Shown here piece after piece: positions 60,252-64,000 of a stretch of DNA of 64,000 nucleotides. The notes under the pieces are model-generated. The model was not told where the DNA came from. It ran no database searches and saw only the letters and a program-made list of their open reading frames with translations. The DNA is from Diplosphaera chodatii (taxonomy: Eukaryota > Chlorophyta > Trebouxiophyceae > Prasiolales > Stichococcaceae). Positions within the stretch are counted from its first letter, which is position 1; each line of letters starts with the position of its first letter. The position numbers were made by a program, and so were the translations under genes. The stretch spans positions 248,001 to 312,000 of the forward strand of contig JAALGY010000052.1 of NCBI GenBank assembly GCA_032358165.1, given 5' to 3'.

Positions 60252-61547
60252 GACACTCGCGACGAGCCAGCAACGGTTCCCTGCGGTGAACGCAGCCGAC
60301 GTTGCGCATGAACGCTACACTAGTGGCACCCTCATGGCAGCTCTGAGCTCCACATGTCAACCCCTAGCTCGCATTCTGCAGCTGCAGAGGCGCAGAACCA
60401 TACACCGAATGCATACCCACAAGTGTACCAGGGGCCCGCGAGAGTCATCACTCTATCGTGGGCCCAGTGTGCGTCTGCCCGTGGTGCAGCATGTCCATCA
60501 GCGTCGAGGACGCACCTGCCTATGCTATGGCTGGCCCGCGGCCAGCCACATCTGCCACCGGCAGTCCACAGCTGCCCAAGTTTACCCGGCGCCTGCTGAT
60601 GGCCCCCTGAGGTTGGTAGCTGTCAGAAGCAACGCGACAACTGAGCCAAGCCGTAACTCCCTGGCTCTGACTCACCACCCAGTCGTTTCTTCCGCATCAC
60701 ATCACTCGAGGGTACTCAAACCGCGGGGCAGATATCAAGTGACTCTACTGCCCAACAGGCATGCACAGTTGCGCCCGCTTCGCAACGGCACACAGCTGAG
60801 GGCTTATCGACGCTGTCAAGACCGTTGCTGATGTGCACAATGGATCGATTCAGGACATTCAGCTGCTCAGAGCACCGAAGGAGTTGCAATAAGTGTTGAT
60901 GAGCTGGCGCCAGCTGGCATGCTGCAGAAGGCCAGGTGCAGCGTGCCATGTTGCACATTTGCACATCAGCACACGTGTCTGCAACGTTGATGTTTGCTGC
61001 TTGTGCCGCTACACCACCGTTCCATCGGTGTGTGCACCCCTTGAGGATCATGTCGGCAGACGGCTGCCAGAGACCGACGTGGACGGGCCAGGCCTTTAGT
61101 TACCTGATGCACCATCCTAGCGCACCCTCTGGTAAGCAGGTTGATTGTGCCTCGGACACGAAGCACCATATGCCCAGCCTCTTGGTGCCGCCTGCTAAGT
61201 TTGCACTTGCTCTCGCCGCAGAGCAGCCGCTGACGGTGGCCAGCGCGGGGGATGTCGCTCCTGCTCCAGGAAATCAGGTATGACTAGTGAATAAGATGAT
61301 AATTGAGCGACTCTGTGCAAAGATCGTGATTTGAGTTGTGAACCTTCTTGGAAGCACACATGCATGTCACCAATGGACATGATGCAGGCAGCTACTGGAG
61401 TGTGGAATGGCCCCGCCCCCCGCGGCCACGCCCAGGTATGATCGGTGGCGATGAATGTGCCAACGACGCTGCACTTCTACTGCCATCCCCACTGGTTTGT
61501 GCATGCATCTGCAAAAGGCTGGCGCAGCGCACTCTGGACCTGGTCCA
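60252..61547. promoter_or_regulatory. Divergent intergenic region, MFS / AKR, with a possible orphan exon
   Basis: About 1.3 kb. Nothing is clearly coding. An exon-like stretch at 61222-61277 has an acceptor (ctcgccgcag) and a strong donor (CAG followed by GTATGA). It could be a 5' UTR exon of the AKR gene or part of a short unrecognised gene. Confidence 0.4.
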
Positions 61548-63253
61548 ATGGCCGACGAACCAGCAAAGAGGCAGAGCGACACAGTACCATTGCCAGGCGG
61601 GATCCACATGCCGCTGATTGGTTTTGGCACGTACAAGGTCGACAGCGTCGACGCTATCCAGTGAGCCCACCTGGACATACTGTACACCAACTGACAGCAT
61701 GCATTTTCAACCTTACATGCATTGCTGTCATCGTGAACCTGCATGCGACATGGCTTGGCGAATTAGGCCTTTGTTTTCTCGCCAGGCGTGCCTTGGAGGC
61801 GGGGTACCGCCACCTCGACTGTGCACCGGTGTATGACAACGAGGCACTAGTGGGGGAAGCCATCAAGCCATGGATCCAGCAGCATGGCCGCAACTCGTTG
61901 TTCATCACCAGCAAAGTCTGGAACGATGCACACAGGCCGAATCTGCTGCGGTGCGTATGCACACGCAAATGTGGTGCTGCGCTGCAGTACCCAGCCCATT
62001 GCATCCATGCCGACATGTCAGCATAATCTGTCATTGTCTGCAAACGTTGGTGTGATCAGTACCCTTTGCATCGAGTATCTTGTGACTTCATCGGATAGTT
62101 GCTTCTGACTGCAGGGAATCTGTGAAGAAGTCACTGCAGGACCTGGGCGTGCAGCAGCTTGACCTGCTGCTGATGCATTGGCCGGACGCCTGGGTGCCTG
62201 GCAGTGACAAGCAGCGCGATGACGCCGTGTCCCTGGAGGAAACCTGGTGAGCTGGCAGATGGCATTACCTAGTTGAGGTTGCAAGCGGTGCTGACAGTTC
62301 CTGATGTTGTGTCTGCTTGGGGAGTGCTGGGCCTTGTTTACGGCCTTCCCATGACCACCTGGCTGGCACAGCGCTTCCTGCCGTTCCAACAGGCAGACAA
62401 TGGAACAGCTGGTGGACGAGGGCGCCGCCAGGGCGGTAGGTGTGTCCAACTTCAGTGAGCGCCTGCTGGGCCGGCTGTGCAGTGCAGCACGCATCAAGCC
62501 TGTGGTCAACCAGGTGGAGCTGCACCCGCTCCTCTCGCAGCGGCGCCTCGTCGGCGCCTGCGCTCGCAAGGTGCGGGCCCATGCTGAGCGTCGTCACGAG
62601 TTGTGCGATAGCACCATGCAACACGGTGTGCAGGTTCTTGGTGTGTTATAGTTGATGCGCCAGTATGGTGGACCACCGTGTGAGCGTAGCTGCGGACTCA
62701 GAGATCTGTTGCGGAACCGCAACAAGCTGTGACATGCTGAGCTGCAGGGCATCACCTGCGTGGCGTACGGCCCGCTCGGACACAGCAAGACAGACCTGCT
62801 TGCCCACCCTGAGGTGGCTTCCATTGGCGAGGAGACTGGCCGCTCAGCAGCACAGGTTGGCTGCCAACAGAAGAAGCACGCCTGCCTTTCACGCTGCCCA
62901 CCTCATGCTGCTGCACTTCAGTACCCATTCCTGCCGGCTTCACTCCACAATTGCACGTGTACTAGTATGCATCTGCTGCAGGTGCTGCTGCGATGGAATG
63001 TGCAGCGTGGTGTGGCAGTCCTGCCCAAGGCTTCTTCCCAGTCGCACGTGGTAGACAACATTCAGGGCCTATTGGAGTGGAGCCTCACCTACGAGCAGAA
63101 GGTCAGCGTGCATCCATGTGCGTCAGCATGACGGTCCCCCACCCTGTGTCGAGCTGTTGCCTCAGCATCTGCACTCTGCTGCAGGCTCGCCTAGATGCGC
63201 TGGATCAGGGCAAGCGCTTCGTCAACAACGACTGGCATGATTTCGAGGACTGA
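61548..63253 (+). CDS. Aldo-keto reductase
   Basis: Seven exons (61548-61660, 61786-61950, 62115-62246, 62393-62570, 62748-62855, 62982-63101, 63185-63253) join in phase to 294 residues. This is an NADPH-dependent oxidoreductase of the (alpha/beta)8 AKR superfamily, reducing aldehydes or ketones, probably in the cytosol since no targeting sequence is seen. The catalytic tetrad is complete: Asp49 and Tyr54 ([11 protein letters not shown]), Lys81 (ITSKVW) and His114 (LLMHWPD). Other signatures are [28 protein letters not shown], and the cofactor-binding block [17 protein letters not shown]. It resembles prokaryotic 2,5-diketo-gluconate reductases and AKR4/5-type plant enzymes; the exact substrate is unknown. 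Confidence 0.93.
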
Positions 63254-63803
63254 ACGGCATTGGCCGTAGCTGGCAGTGGACCATAATCCACACAACTTGC
63301 AGTGCCGCAGTCGAGTAGTGCATCAGTGGCATGCCTGGCAGCATGCTTGCTGTTTGGTGTGCTGCGTCGATATGCATCAGCACTCAGCTGCGCCAGCCTT
63401 CACCATCAATCACATGAGAGCAGGCACGGTATGTGAACAGGCCACATCCGTGTTGCATCCATGCTTCCAACAATGCTGGTACGACATTGGGTACAGGGTG
63501 GCCAGTTTGCCGAGCCTTCTGCATGGCACTTGATGCCACATGTGCGTAGGCCCACAGCCAGGTTACCTGCTCACACGGGACAGACTGTGCGAAGCTGCAT
63601 GCCGACCATAGCTTTCGTCACATCCGCAGCAGCACAGCATCTGAACGCCACTGCCCGATTGTACCGGGCCATTCTAGTGCACCGTCGCCTTGAGCCGCTG
63701 ATGCACAGGTCTTGTGTTGCGCTGCATCCACACTTCCGTTTCGAATCGTAACGGGGAGCGGTCAAGCCCGGAGGCGGTGGCAGGGTTATAACACACCAGC
63801 AGC
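63254..63803. other. Intergenic between AKR and PPIL2-like gene
   Basis: About 550 bp with the AKR 3' UTR and the next promoter. A TATAAC lies about 20 bp before the next ATG, too close to act as a normal TATA box. No exon is seen. Confidence 0.4.
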
Positions 63804-64000
63804 ATGGGGCGCAAATCCAAGGCGAAAGACCGAGGTTACATGACAGTGACTGAGTGGAAGACGGAGGGGGGCGGCTACAAAGAGGCGTCGAAGACCGACT
63901 ACAGGCGGCTTCCGTTCTACTGCTGCGCCATCTCCTTCTTGCCGTTTGAGGATGCGGTGCGGTCATGTTCAGCTTGACAGGATGGCTATCATAGGGTTAT
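63804..64000 (+). CDS. PPIL2-type U-box cyclophilin, first exon (partial)
   Basis: The first exon (63804-63956) encodes 51 residues before a GTGCGG donor; the rest lies beyond the window. It starts MGRKSKAKDRGYMTVTEWKT and continues RRLPFYCCAISFLPFEDA. This is the distinctive opening of PPIL2/CYP60 proteins: basic start, a T/S-EW motif, then (R/K)-x-LPF-x-CC-x-x-x-x-PFE leading into the U-box. Those proteins are nuclear, splicing-associated and join a ubiquitin-ligase U-box to a cyclophilin domain. Neither domain is visible yet, so the call rests on the N-terminal match. Confidence 0.78.

Overview
The window is nuclear DNA from a green alga. The evidence is GC-rich coding sequence, many short exons with GT-AG (and some GC-AG) introns, an Arabidopsis-type CCCTAAA repeat inside an intron, and gene families typical of chlorophytes: GAF-PAS-TKL kinase, plant-type TCP11, bifunctional F2KP. 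A trebouxiophyte (Chlorella/Coccomyxa-like) fits best, but that is an inference. I read sixteen protein genes from exon-by-exon translation with phase-checked splice sites. Two are cut by the window ends. No rRNA, tRNA, CRISPR array or transposon was recognised. Layout: 1-945 (-) fucosyltransferase-like type II protein, cut at the window start; 1745-9560 (-) TCP11-domain protein; 10241-11159 (+) Asterix/WDR83OS; 12301-19052 (-) 6-phosphofructo-2-kinase/fructose-2,6-bisphosphatase; 20193-24060 (+) FUT8/GT23-like fucosyltransferase; 24848-28001 (-) membrane-anchored methyltransferase-like protein; 29650-30536 (-) TLC-domain protein; 31076-36464 (-) GAF-PAS-protein kinase with an N-acylation motif; 36967-41120 (+) V-ATPase subunit A; 41728-44443 (+) membrane-anchored SAM methyltransferase; 45061-47619 (-) and 52348-54790 (+) two GT92 glycosyltransferase paralogues on either side of a GT-A (GT2-like) glycosyltransferase, 48227-51757 (+); 55418-60251 (-) MFS permease; 61548-63253 (+) aldo-keto reductase; 63804-end (+) start of a PPIL2-type U-box cyclophilin. 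The striking theme is that seven of the sixteen genes encode proteins with an N-terminal membrane anchor or signal peptide followed by a glycosyltransferase or methyltransferase fold. Five of these lie within 41.7-54.8 kb or pair with each other elsewhere. Asterix (ER membrane-protein chaperoning) and V-ATPase A (Golgi/vacuole acidification) are also endomembrane genes. I propose that this is a loose neighbourhood of Golgi glycan-building and glycan-methylating enzymes. Chlorophyte N-glycans and walls are known to carry methylated and fucosylated sugars. The remaining genes are metabolic or housekeeping. Most intergenic gaps are 0.5-1.6 kb with no recognisable content. Four closely spaced divergent pairs (TCP11/Asterix, kinase/VHA-A, GT92/GT2-like, MFS/AKR) imply shared promoter regions.
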